DNA from: a virus
IMG/VR virus record: IMGVR_UViG_3300026484_000515
Location: 1-64,000 of that record
DNA length: 64,000 bases
Reading direction: 5' to 3' (one strand)
In this document: positions 34,529-43,038 of the stretch, one piece after another
How the letters are laid out: each line of letters opens with the position of its first letter
Numbering within the stretch: position 1 is the first letter of the stretch
Translations under genes and position numbers: made by a program
The notes under the pieces: model-generated
Seen by the model: only the letters and a program-made list of their open reading frames with translations
Database searches by the model: none
What the model was told of the DNA's origin: nothing

Positions 34529-35077
34529 ATGGTTGAACAGGTGGAATATAAACATCCATTTCATTATTTTGACCAATTTCTTGATGTAGAAGTGGATTTA
34601 AAACCATACCAGAATTATATGTTGAAATTTGATAAAAAATTTCAATTTTCAAACTGGCAACCTCTTAAAACTAAGTTAAAGAATTTGTTCTATCAGCATC
34701 AAATTATAAACAATTATGCAAGAAACAAAACCTTCTTTATAAGGTATCAGGTAAAAGATTATGAAACAATGGAATATGTAGCTTATAAATTTTATGAAGA
34801 TGTAGAATTTTGGTGGGTTATAGCTGTATTCAATAACATAAAAAATCCTTTCAATGATTGGATTTTAACGAATGAACAGTTACAAATGATTGCTTTATGG
34901 TTAACTGAGAAGGAAGGAAAATATCCTTATGAGGTTTATTATAAATTGCTCTTTGAAAGGAATGAGGAAAAGAGAAATATAATTATTTTGAGACCTGAAG
35001 AATTGAATAATCTTGTATGGGAATTTATTCAAAAAATTAGAGAAACACAAGTTCAAAATTCTATATTTGAGGATTAG
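34529..35077 (+). CDS. 53: baseplate wedge protein gp53-like
   Basis: A 182-residue protein with the gp53/LysM-like hallmark: YQVKDYETMEYVAYKFYED, then FWWVIAVFNNIKNPFNDW. In T4 gp53 locks baseplate wedges together around the hub. It lies in the baseplate gene run between gp48/54-like and gp27-like genes. Confidence 0.82.
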   Translation: MVEQVEYKHPFHYFDQFLDVEVDLKPYQNYMLKFDKKFQFSNWQPLKTKLKNLFYQHQIINNYARNKTFFIRYQVKDYETMEYVAYKFYEDVEFWWVIAVFNNIKNPFNDWILTNEQLQMIALWLTEKEGKYPYEVYYKLLFERNEEKRNIIILRPEELNNLVWEFIQKIRETQVQNSIFED

Positions 35078-35079
35078 GA

Positions 35080-36378
35080 ATGGATTTAACAAAGCAATTT
35101 ACAAAAGGTATTCTTGAAAAAGTTGTCTTTAAATTAAAATGTGGTGCAACAATAGATTTAGATCCTTCTTTTGTATCAAAATTAGTTATCTATGAATCTA
35201 TGAGTCAACCTGGGGTAACAGGATTAATTGAAATAACGGATTATCAACAATTAGTTTCTTATGATGGAAGTGGATGTGGTGGAATTGCAGTTGGAGATGA
35301 AGTTCAAATTGCTTATAGAAGTGGAGATGAAACAGGACAGGACCCAAGAATAGCTAAGAATTTTTTGATATATCATGTTCAGGATTATGGACTTGATGAA
35401 AGATATGAATTTAACAAAGTTACTATTAGATTTTGTTCAAAATGGTTAATTCCTGCTTTATGTGGTGGCTGTCCTCCAAAATATTGGAAGAATAAAAGAG
35501 CATCTGATGCCATAATAGATGTTTTATCTTCTTGTGGTTGTCCTTTTGGAAAGACAGATAAAACAAAAATTAAACATGAAATAATAGTGGCACCTACCTG
35601 TTGGAGTCCTTTAGCTTTTGCTTGGTATTATTTGTCCAGGGAAGAATCTGAAAGTTTTCATGCAAAGAATTGGGTTCTTTATGAATCACTTCATGTTGGC
35701 GTTATAATGTGCACAAAGAAAGAAATAATTCAAAGAAATGCTGAAATTTTTGGTGTTTTAAGTGATGATTTTATAGAATTGAATTTCAAGAATACTTTTT
35801 GGAAGGGAAATGCAGTTTTAATGGAATATAAATCCTTGCTTGATGCAACAACACTATTCCATGGTCTTTTCAATTCTTATGCACAGGGTTTATGGTATGA
35901 TACAGATGAATTATGGGAAGTGGGAATAAAAGCAGTTTCAGAATGTGATGATAGGCATGTTACAGAAGCATTTCCTATGAATTCTGGTTTAGGTATGAGT
36001 ATTCCCAAATCAATTAAACAAGTTGGTGCATATCCTCAAAAAACTAAAAAATTAACTTTTGAAGAATTTCATAAGCCATTAATATCTTATGTAGAACATA
36101 CAGCAGGGAAAACATATTCCGATGTTGTGAAGTTAGTTGTTCAAGTTCCTCTTTCTACAAAAAGAAAATGTGGACAATTCATTCATGTAAATGTTTTAAG
36201 ACCTAATAAGAAAAAACCAACTTATGATATGCGTTTGACTGGATGTTATTATATGCATACTATAATGACAGTTTTTGAAGCACAGAAGGCATATCAGTTT
36301 ATAGTTTTAACACAAGATGGATACCATAAAGCAAGACCTGATATGGTTACATGGAAAAATTGGTTCTGTCCTGTTTAG
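35080..36378 (+). CDS. 27: baseplate hub protein gp27-like
   Basis: A 432-residue protein. The N-terminus SKLVIYESMSQPGVTGLIEITD is the typical first strand set of gp27 and VgrG-like hub domains. A later FNKVTIRFCSKW follows. Its cysteine content is unusual (CGGCPP, SSCGCPFG near residues 125-165), probably a bound metal or disulfides. gp27 forms the trimeric torus joining the spike (gp5) to the tube. The spike genes follow directly. Confidence 0.7.
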   Translation: MDLTKQFTKGILEKVVFKLKCGATIDLDPSFVSKLVIYESMSQPGVTGLIEITDYQQLVSYDGSGCGGIAVGDEVQIAYRSGDETGQDPRIAKNFLIYHVQDYGLDERYEFNKVTIRFCSKWLIPALCGGCPPKYWKNKRASDAIIDVLSSCGCPFGKTDKTKIKHEIIVAPTCWSPLAFAWYYLSREESESFHAKNWVLYESLHVGVIMCTKKEIIQRNAEIFGVLSDDFIELNFKNTFWKGNAVLMEYKSLLDATTLFHGLFNSYAQGLWYDTDELWEVGIKAVSECDDRHVTEAFPMNSGLGMSIPKSIKQVGAYPQKTKKLTFEEFHKPLISYVEHTAGKTYSDVVKLVVQVPLSTKRKCGQFIHVNVLRPNKKKPTYDMRLTGCYYMHTIMTVFEAQKAYQFIVLTQDGYHKARPDMVTWKNWFCPV

Positions 36379-36390
36379 TGAGGTGTTAAA

Positions 36391-36576
36391 ATGAGTTTGA
36401 AATGTAAAAAGTGTAATAAAGAAGTGACGTGTTTTAAACTTCTTTCAAAGAAAGATAGTAAAAAAGTATATTTTTGTCCAAATTGTAAAGAGTTTTTTTC
36501 AAAAACAGTTGATGATGACGAGGAAACTTTATATGTAGTTGATTTTGAAAATAAAATAATTGAAGAGGTAAAATAA
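36391..36576 (+). CDS. small zinc-ribbon protein
   Basis: A 61-residue protein with CKKC near the start and CPNC near residue 29, a zinc ribbon, preceded by GAGGTG. It sits between the hub and spike genes. Function unknown. Confidence 0.72.
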   Translation: MSLKCKKCNKEVTCFKLLSKKDSKKVYFCPNCKEFFSKTVDDDEETLYVVDFENKIIEEVK

Positions 36577-36577
36577 A

Positions 36578-36898
36578 ATGTATGGATATGAGCATTATCC
36601 ATTTAATGAGAAAATACCTAAAAAGTTAAATGGGTTATATCTTGCTCAGGTTGTAGAGAATAGAGACCCTCTTGGTCTTGAAAGGATAAGGGTGAGAATT
36701 ATAGGAATTCATGATATGAGTAATCAGGATAAAGAATATTCAGTATGGGCGAGAAGATGTGTGCCTTCAAAATATTTGAATAATGGTGATTTGCCAGAAA
36801 TAGGAGATTGGGTATATGTAATGTTTTTAAATGGTGATTATCAGAATCCTGTATGGTTGGGATGGGCGAGAACAATAGCAAAGGAAGAGGAAGGATAA
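36578..36898 (+). CDS. 5: central spike OB-fold domain (gp5 N-terminal domain, stand-alone)
   Basis: A 106-residue protein containing only the gp5 OB-fold: LNGLYLAQVVENRDPLGLERIRVRIIGIH, SVWARRCVPS, LPEIGDWVYVMFLNGDYQNPVWLGW. In T4 this domain is the first third of gp5 and sits on gp27. Here it is a separate gene, and the lysozyme domain is absent. Confidence 0.8.
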   Translation: MYGYEHYPFNEKIPKKLNGLYLAQVVENRDPLGLERIRVRIIGIHDMSNQDKEYSVWARRCVPSKYLNNGDLPEIGDWVYVMFLNGDYQNPVWLGWARTIAKEEEG

Positions 36899-36899
36899 A

Positions 36900-37601
36900 A
36901 TGCAAAAGAAAAAGATAGAATATAAAAAGGAAAGGAAGAAATATTTTAAAAGAAAACCAGATGAATCAACGATTTCAAGGTTTTTGCAGTTTAAATTACC
37001 TGAGAGGAAATCATTAAAATGTTCAGTTTGTAAAACAGAAGAAAAAAGGACAATAGCTTATCCGATTAATCAATCAAGATATAAAAACATAAAAATGTCA
37101 GCTTGTGGCGATTCTCATGAATGGGAAGAAAAAAGATGGGATGTTGAAAAAATTGAATATTGTAAATGCCAAGTAATGAAATCAGGAACAGGACATTATA
37201 TTATATGGGATTCTACAAAAGACCATGTTGAATTCTGGATAATTCATCCTAAATTGTCTTATGTTTCCTGGAGAAATAAAGGTGAAAAGTATGAGAGAAA
37301 TAGAGAAAAAGTTTATTCATTTAATGATAAATGTGTTTACATTTACATTGGAAAAGATAGAATAACTTTAATAAAAGGTGATGAAAAAATAGAAATAGAT
37401 GGTGAAATGAAAATGGAAGTTCATGGAAATATTTGTGTGAAATCTCATAAATCTATAAATGTGGAAGCAGCAGATTCTATTACATTGAAAGCACCTGAAA
37501 TCAAACTTGATGGTGAAACAACAATAACAAAGAACTTGCATGTAGAAAAGAATGTTTACGTAAAGAAGGATGTTTATGCAGAGGATTGTCATTGTGATTA
37601 A
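36900..37601 (+). CDS. central spike beta-helix (gp5 C-terminal domain-like)
   Basis: A 233-residue protein. The first 90 residues are basic with Cys pairs (CSVC and CKC). The C-terminal ~90 residues show a repeating strand pattern (EIDGEMKMEVHG, NICVKSHKSINVEA, ADSITLKAPEIKLDGE, TTITKNLHVEKNVYVKKDVY) like the triple-stranded beta-helix needle of gp5 and VgrG. It ends in AEDCHCD, a candidate tip metal site. It likely assembles with the OB-fold protein before it. Confidence 0.7.
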   Translation: MQKKKIEYKKERKKYFKRKPDESTISRFLQFKLPERKSLKCSVCKTEEKRTIAYPINQSRYKNIKMSACGDSHEWEEKRWDVEKIEYCKCQVMKSGTGHYIIWDSTKDHVEFWIIHPKLSYVSWRNKGEKYERNREKVYSFNDKCVYIYIGKDRITLIKGDEKIEIDGEMKMEVHGNICVKSHKSINVEAADSITLKAPEIKLDGETTITKNLHVEKNVYVKKDVYAEDCHCD

Positions 37602-37639
37602 AGAGAGTTCCAAAATTTTCAAGTTGAGGAAAAAGAACC

Positions 37640-38755
37640 ATGATATCATTTAAAACTTTTCTTTTAGAAGGCGGCAATGTAAAAGTAGGAGAAAAACAGG
37701 CAGATACAATTGAATTAACGAAGATTCAGAGGAAGAAGTTTGTAAAAGATTTAATTGATTTTCTATGGAATTTGAATTTAGAATTTGAGAAAAAATATGG
37801 TGTAAGGATATGGATTGAAAAATCTCTTCTTGAAAATGGAGATGTATTTTCAGGTTCATCGGAGCATTTTGTTAAAGTAGAAGAAATACCAGATGAGGAA
37901 TTTGCAAAATATAAACCTCAAGTAGGAGATATAGATGTTCAGGTTCCAAAAACTTTAGAAGAGGAAATACAGGAATTTTTAAAACCAGGATTAAAAATAA
38001 AAGGATGGGAATATATAGGAAAAAGCGATACATCAATAGGACAGATTTCAACATTGTGGTATTCTGAAAAGTGGAAATTATACCCTCAAATAGATTTTGA
38101 ATTTGTTGATTTTATAGAAGAAGGATTACCATCTCCCTGGGATAAATTTGCTCATTCTTCTGACTGGAATGATATCAAAAAAGGAATAAAAGGAGTATTT
38201 CACAAATGGTTGCTTGCTTGTGTTGATTATGCGTTTCCCAAACAGATTTGGTTAATGAAAGGAAAAAGAAATCCCAAGATAGTGAGAGTCATGATTCATG
38301 AACATGCTTTTTCTGTTTTTAAAGGTTTAAGGAAAAAATATGATTTTGCAAGAGATGAAAATGGAGAAATAATAAAATACAAAGGAGAACCTGTTTATGT
38401 AGAAATTCCATCTAAAAAAGCATCTTATACAAAAGATTTAGAAACAATTTTCAAACTTCTCTTTAGAAGAGAACCACAACCCGGTGATATTCAGAAGATG
38501 AAATCTTTCACAGGTCTAATAGATTTGATAAGAAGGTATATAAAAGACTATGAACAGATAAAAATGATTGTAAATGCTTTTGTTGATTATTGTTTTTCAC
38601 CAAAATCTCAAGTTTTGTATAGAAATGATTTGTTGAAAGATATAAAAGTTAAAGCAACTGCTCTTAATATCTTATCAGAAGAATTGGGTGTTCCATTGGA
38701 TATAGAAAAAATAATAGCAGATTATAAAAGAGCAAAAGAGCAAAAATTGAGGTAA
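37640..38755 (+). CDS. nucleotidyltransferase-fold protein with capsid-targeting-like N-terminus
   Basis: A 371-residue protein. Residues 72-99 carry a polymerase-beta-like NTase signature: SGSSEHF (Gly72-Ser73) and, after an insertion, GDIDV (Asp97, Asp99), with a possible third acidic residue in YPQIDFEFVDF (Asp152-Asp157). The N-terminus MISFKTFLLEGG is shared with the ligase at 50230 (MISFKGFLFEQF). It resembles the T4 capsid-targeting sequence of internal proteins (MKTYQEFIAEA), cleaved after Glu. It might be packaged in the head and injected. Substrate unknown. GAGG precedes the ATG. Confidence 0.55.
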   Translation: MISFKTFLLEGGNVKVGEKQADTIELTKIQRKKFVKDLIDFLWNLNLEFEKKYGVRIWIEKSLLENGDVFSGSSEHFVKVEEIPDEEFAKYKPQVGDIDVQVPKTLEEEIQEFLKPGLKIKGWEYIGKSDTSIGQISTLWYSEKWKLYPQIDFEFVDFIEEGLPSPWDKFAHSSDWNDIKKGIKGVFHKWLLACVDYAFPKQIWLMKGKRNPKIVRVMIHEHAFSVFKGLRKKYDFARDENGEIIKYKGEPVYVEIPSKKASYTKDLETIFKLLFRREPQPGDIQKMKSFTGLIDLIRRYIKDYEQIKMIVNAFVDYCFSPKSQVLYRNDLLKDIKVKATALNILSEELGVPLDIEKIIADYKRAKEQKLR

Positions 38756-38757
38756 AA

Positions 38758-39621
38758 ATGCTAAGCAGAATTTTAAAACATCGTAAGAGAATTTTAGGAA
38801 ATCAATTTCAGTCAAAAATAATTGATTTATTTCCATCTTTTAAAATCTTTTTAGCAGAAGGAGATATATACATAGATTTTTATGCTGGGAATGATAATAA
38901 TTCGGGAAGGACAAAAGACAAACCTATAAAGACACATCATAGGTTATTAGAAATAATGAATGAGATGAAAAACAATGGTGCTACAAGGATTGTTGTTTCA
39001 GTTATTCCAAGATGGTATCAAGTGGATTTTGGTGTTGATTATAGGGACCATACAGGTTGGTTGCCTGTATTAGATATACAAGAAACAGTTTATGAATTTA
39101 ATGGAGCAATAATTGATGGAACTGGATATAAATTTGGTGCAAGAGTAATTTATATGCAAAATAGGAATAGTTCAATTATAAGAAAATGTTATGTAAAGAA
39201 TTGTATGATAATTAATACAGTTGGTGGTGCTTTTGCAACCGGATTTAATACAGTAGCATTTCCTAATTATTATCAGGGAGATTATGATACTGCTCCTTGT
39301 GAATTACATTTGGAAAATATAAAGGCATTTAATCGTCATGTGGGGTATACTAATAGTTATGCTGATAAAATAATTGTGGAAAAGGAAGTAGAACATTATT
39401 ATTCAGAAACTTCAGCTTTTATTTACTGTAATGAAATAGATTATGTGAATTTTAAATCTAAAACGATTGTTCCTGGGGTTATTTTCAGACGTAATTCAGG
39501 TGGTATATATGGTTCTGAAAATGTTGATACAAATGGAATTTGCACATTGGATGAATTTAAATCAAAGTATTCAAGTTGGTTTGAAAGTGCAGGAGAACCA
39601 GTTTATGTAAAAATATCATGA
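38758..39621 (+). CDS. beta-helix tail-spike-like protein
   Basis: A 287-residue protein with the start of a pectate-lyase-type right-handed beta-helix: GDIYIDFYAGNDNNSGRTKDKPIKTHHRLLEIM (residues 36-68) matches the DUF1565-like pattern. After that come repeated strands (NSSIIRKCYVKNCMIINT). It is followed by a paralogue. It is a candidate receptor-binding or polysaccharide-degrading spike. The segment SFKIFLAEG just before the helix resembles the targeting sequence of the preceding protein but lies 27 residues in. Confidence 0.62.
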   Translation: MLSRILKHRKRILGNQFQSKIIDLFPSFKIFLAEGDIYIDFYAGNDNNSGRTKDKPIKTHHRLLEIMNEMKNNGATRIVVSVIPRWYQVDFGVDYRDHTGWLPVLDIQETVYEFNGAIIDGTGYKFGARVIYMQNRNSSIIRKCYVKNCMIINTVGGAFATGFNTVAFPNYYQGDYDTAPCELHLENIKAFNRHVGYTNSYADKIIVEKEVEHYYSETSAFIYCNEIDYVNFKSKTIVPGVIFRRNSGGIYGSENVDTNGICTLDEFKSKYSSWFESAGEPVYVKIS

Positions 39622-39629
39622 GGTGAAAA

Positions 39630-40571
39630 ATGAGATTTTTGAACAGAATAAAGTTTGTAAAGGATAATAAAAAGAGATTTTTTAATTATCATTTGCATTT
39701 TACAAAAGCTGAATTGTTTAAAACCAACATTTTAAAATGGAGTGATGGTGATATATATGTAGATTTCATAGAAGGTTCTGATGCTAATGATGGTTTTTCT
39801 AAAAATAGACCGATAAAAACTCATTTGAAGTTATTTGATACAATAAAGAATCTTTTAACTCAAGGAGTGAGAAATATAACAGTTTCATTTAAACCAGGAT
39901 GGTATAGAATAAAAGGTGATTCTGTAAATGGTGATTGCTGTTGGTTAGGAATACCATATGTGAATCAGAAATATAATATAACTTTTGAGTTTAATGATTC
40001 TATTTTAGAGTTTATAAGTGGTGTTCCTGTAAGATTGTTTGGTTGTCCTGATAAGGGAAGTAATGTTTCATATACTCTTGCTCCTGATGTTACAGTTCAA
40101 AATGCTATTTTTTCATATGCAACAGAAAGCACTATAAGGGGTGGAAGTTATTTTTCTGCTGGCTATAAAGTTGATTTATATCCTTCTACACATCATGGTT
40201 GGTATGATGACAATACACTTACTTATCATGTAAAAAATGTGAAATGTTTTGAACATGGTGATGCTTTTTATTTGAATTCATCACAAGATATTGTTGAGGT
40301 AGAAGACTTTGAAATATACTCTACAGGTGAATATGAAGGAAATTATTGGTATAAAGTGTTTTATGTTAATAGATGCAAGTATGTGAAAATTCTTAACACA
40401 ATGTATTATTCTTGTCCTGACCTTTATAGAAATGCACAACCTATAAATGCTCATTTGGCTATAAAAGTTCCATATATGACTTATGAAGAATTTAGACAAA
40501 AATTTAAATCTTGGTATGATAAATTTAAAACATATAAATTGTTCAAAATGGCAACATCTTATGAGAATTAG
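39630..40571 (+). CDS. beta-helix tail-spike-like protein, paralogue of the preceding
   Basis: A 313-residue protein, tandem relative of the gene before it: both have GDIY(I/V)DF, then G(N/S)D-N--S--(D/N)-(K/R)PIKTH, and close with a short helix (YEEFRQKFKSWY versus LDEFKSKYSSWF). Probably a second spike with a different receptor range. No catalytic residues can be assigned. Confidence 0.62.
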   Translation: MRFLNRIKFVKDNKKRFFNYHLHFTKAELFKTNILKWSDGDIYVDFIEGSDANDGFSKNRPIKTHLKLFDTIKNLLTQGVRNITVSFKPGWYRIKGDSVNGDCCWLGIPYVNQKYNITFEFNDSILEFISGVPVRLFGCPDKGSNVSYTLAPDVTVQNAIFSYATESTIRGGSYFSAGYKVDLYPSTHHGWYDDNTLTYHVKNVKCFEHGDAFYLNSSQDIVEVEDFEIYSTGEYEGNYWYKVFYVNRCKYVKILNTMYYSCPDLYRNAQPINAHLAIKVPYMTYEEFRQKFKSWYDKFKTYKLFKMATSYEN

Positions 40572-40580
40572 GAGTAGAAA

Positions 40581-40814
40581 ATGACTTCAACAGGAGATAT
40601 AGCAAAAGCTGATTTTGTAATTTCAGATTTATTAACAAGAGACAATCAGTTATTGACACTTGCTGTAAGAAGTGCTAAAAATACAAAATATCTTCCAGAT
40701 TTGTATCAGCATTTAAAGAAATACTATAAGGATTTAATTCAGGAAATGGAATATACGGTGGATGATTTTGTAGTTGAATTAATAGGATTTGTGAATTCTC
40801 ATTTAGAGAGGTAA
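40581..40814 (+). CDS. small hypothetical protein
   Basis: A 77-residue helical protein (MTSTGDIAKADFVISDLL...) behind GGAG. It follows the spikes and precedes a 167-residue acidic protein. Family not recognised. Confidence 0.68.
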   Translation: MTSTGDIAKADFVISDLLTRDNQLLTLAVRSAKNTKYLPDLYQHLKKYYKDLIQEMEYTVDDFVVELIGFVNSHLER

Positions 40815-40819
40815 GAAAG

Positions 40820-41323
40820 ATGGCAAAGATGACACAGTTAGAAAAAGAAGTTTATAAAATATTTTCTGGCAATACAGATATAATAAATCTTGCAAAAGAG
40901 ATAAATTCAACAAAAGATACAGAAAAATTTGAAAGGTTGGTAAAAGAAATAAGCAATAATAAGAAAGTTAAACAAATGAAAATGAATCCTGAAGAAATTG
41001 CTTTGATAATACTTGATTTAGTTGATAGGAAGATTTTAAAAGAAAAGTTTTCTTATGTAGATTACTTTGTAAATGTTTTAGTAGAAGAACAGGATGAGGA
41101 GGGAGAAGAAGAAATGAATTTAGATGTTTTTCTTGATGATTTAAACTATCTTTTGGAAAATGCAGATACGGATTTGGAAATTGCATTAATTGAATTTATA
41201 AGAGAACTCGCTTATGATGAAGTTATTAGTGATGAATGGATAGAAAGATTTTATGAAATTTTGGAAGAAGTAGCTGCTGAATTGGTTGATAATCTTGAAG
41301 GTGAAGAAGAAAATGAAGAATGA
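40820..41323 (+). CDS. hypothetical acidic protein
   Basis: A 167-residue helical protein with an acidic stretch (EEQDEEGEEEMN) midway and acidic C-terminus. No recognised domain. Its end overlaps the short gene at 41313. Confidence 0.7.
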   Translation: MAKMTQLEKEVYKIFSGNTDIINLAKEINSTKDTEKFERLVKEISNNKKVKQMKMNPEEIALIILDLVDRKILKEKFSYVDYFVNVLVEEQDEEGEEEMNLDVFLDDLNYLLENADTDLEIALIEFIRELAYDEVISDEWIERFYEILEEVAAELVDNLEGEEENEE

Positions 41324-41456
41324 GGAAATTGATGAAATTCTGGAAACTGTTAAAGAATTGAAGGAAAAATTTGGAAAAAATGATGAAACATTGAAATTTG
41401 TGGAGGAATATTTAAAATCCTTAAAAGAGGAAGAAGATGGAAAAGAAGATTTTTAG
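41313..41456 (+). CDS. short hypothetical protein (47 residues)
   Basis: A 47-codon gene overlapping both neighbours: it starts inside the end of the acidic protein gene and ends inside the zinc-ribbon gene. It encodes a charged single helix (MKNEEIDEILETVKELKEKF...). The GAAG upstream is a weak ribosome site, so translation would rely on coupling. Confidence 0.5.
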   Translation: MKNEEIDEILETVKELKEKFGKNDETLKFVEEYLKSLKEEEDGKEDF

Positions 41457-41871
41457 TGGGTATTTTATTTGTCCTGTTTGTAATCAGGTAAAAGAAATTC
41501 CATGGTTGATTACGGAAGAGCAAGATGTTGTTATTCAGTTTACTCCATCTGGAATTAAAAAGATGAAATTTGAATGTGATTGTGGAGCAAGATGGGAAGT
41601 AGGAATAATGGAACAGAATGAGTTAGAAGAACAAAGAAAAATTAAATGGGTAGTAAGACATGGAAAGAAAGTGAGGAAAATAGAATGTCCTCCTGGATAT
41701 AAGGTGGTTGATGGACAATGTAGAAGAATGACTGCTCAAGAAAGGATAAAGAGAAAGAAAGCAGCTAAAAAGAGATTAAGAAAAATAAGACCTAAATTGA
41801 GATTGATTTTAAGGAAGAGGAGATTCTCTTTAAAGAAGAGAAAGACTTTAGGATTAGATAAAAGGAAGTAA
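41437..41871 (+). CDS. zinc-ribbon protein with basic C-terminus
   Basis: A 144-residue protein. An N-terminal ribbon has CPVC (12-15) and CDCG (48-51). The middle has VVRHGKKVRKIECPPGYKVVDGQCRRM, a segment I have seen repeatedly in phage proteins of unknown role. The last 40 residues are almost all Lys/Arg, suited to nucleic-acid binding. It may be a DNA-associated head or internal protein, from composition only. Confidence 0.6.
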   Translation: MEKKIFSGYFICPVCNQVKEIPWLITEEQDVVIQFTPSGIKKMKFECDCGARWEVGIMEQNELEEQRKIKWVVRHGKKVRKIECPPGYKVVDGQCRRMTAQERIKRKKAAKKRLRKIRPKLRLILRKRRFSLKKRKTLGLDKRK

Positions 41872-42282
41872 ATGATAGAATTTGAAACAAGATTCTACAT
41901 AACAAATTTAAACAAATTTGTTGATTTTATCTTCCTTCCTACCTTTGAAACTGGTTGTCAAATCTTTCTTTCTAAAGAATTAGGTAAAGTTCTTTACTGG
42001 TTTGATTCATGGGAATTAGATGGATATGAAATTTATTTTGCTATTGACATCCAGGATAGAATTTCCTATCTTAATCCAAGAGGTTTGTTTTTAATGTATG
42101 ATGTAGAGTTTGCAATTTTAGATGGTGATAAAATGACTTTCTTTGATGCAGATTGGATAAAAGAAAAGGTGTTAAAAGAAGAAATTGATGATGAATTGTT
42201 GACAAGTTATATTGTTCTTGAATATTTTAGAAAACAAGTAAAAACAAAAAAAGGAGGACAGGAATGGGAAAATTGGTTTTGA
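41872..42282 (+). CDS. hypothetical protein
   Basis: A 136-residue aromatic-rich protein of unknown family, abutting the previous stop codon. It overlaps the sliding clamp start by 19 bases. Its final segment contains the AGGAGG that serves gp45. Confidence 0.65.
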   Translation: MIEFETRFYITNLNKFVDFIFLPTFETGCQIFLSKELGKVLYWFDSWELDGYEIYFAIDIQDRISYLNPRGLFLMYDVEFAILDGDKMTFFDADWIKEKVLKEEIDDELLTSYIVLEYFRKQVKTKKGGQEWENWF

Positions 42283-43013
42283 CAGATACTGATGTTAGTT
42301 TCCTTTCAACAATAGCTACTCTTGATTCTGTAATCTTCCATCCGGAGAAAAAAGCATTTTTTGCTGTTGATAATGAAGGTTCTATGTGTGTAAAAATAGT
42401 CCCTGAGAAATCCAATGAAATAGAAGTTGATAACATAATTTATCTAATTAACATTCGCCAGATTGCGAATATCTTAAAGAGGTTCCTTTCAAAGAGAAAG
42501 GAAGTTCCGAATATTGTTGAATTGAAAGTGGAAAATACAAGGATTATTTTCAAGGATAATGAATCAAATATAACTTACAGATTCATACTTGGAAATGAAA
42601 CTCTTGTGGAGGATTTTATCAAATTTGTAGAAAAATTTGATTCATGGCTGGATTCATTTGAATCTATTTGTTCATTCACATTGACTTCAGATAAGAGAAA
42701 AGAATTACTTTATGCCCTTTCATCTTATAAGGATGGAAAAATAGGATTTGAATCCAGGGATGGAAAGATATATGTTGTGATATTTTCTGGTTCATCTTCT
42801 CTTGAAGAGAAAGAGTATTTCTTTGAAATGGAATTGCCTACATTAAAGAATATATCTAAGGAAATTTTTGTTGTTATAGAACCCAAATTCCTGAAATATC
42901 TTTATGATGTGGAATATGATGTTGAAATTCTTGAAAATGAAAAGAATGTAAAGATTATAAAGATGCAGAAAAACAATTTAATGTATGTTGCTGTTGAACA
43001 GTTTCTTGAATAG
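42264..43013 (+). CDS. 45: sliding clamp gp45-like
   Basis: A 249-residue protein with clamp-like alternating strands: SFLSTIATLDSVIFHPEKKAFFAV, VNNI-type helices and an IKIIKMQKNNLMYVAVEQFLE C-terminus. Low sequence conservation is usual for gp45. The assignment relies on length (T4: 228) and on the T4 order clamp, gp44, gp62, gp43 that follows. The clamp tethers polymerase and couples late transcription through gp33/gp55. Confidence 0.75.
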   Translation: MGKLVLTDTDVSFLSTIATLDSVIFHPEKKAFFAVDNEGSMCVKIVPEKSNEIEVDNIIYLINIRQIANILKRFLSKRKEVPNIVELKVENTRIIFKDNESNITYRFILGNETLVEDFIKFVEKFDSWLDSFESICSFTLTSDKRKELLYALSSYKDGKIGFESRDGKIYVVIFSGSSSLEEKEYFFEMELPTLKNISKEIFVVIEPKFLKYLYDVEYDVEILENEKNVKIIKMQKNNLMYVAVEQFLE

Positions 43014-43038
43014 AAGTGAAAAAAATCGGAGGTTGTAA

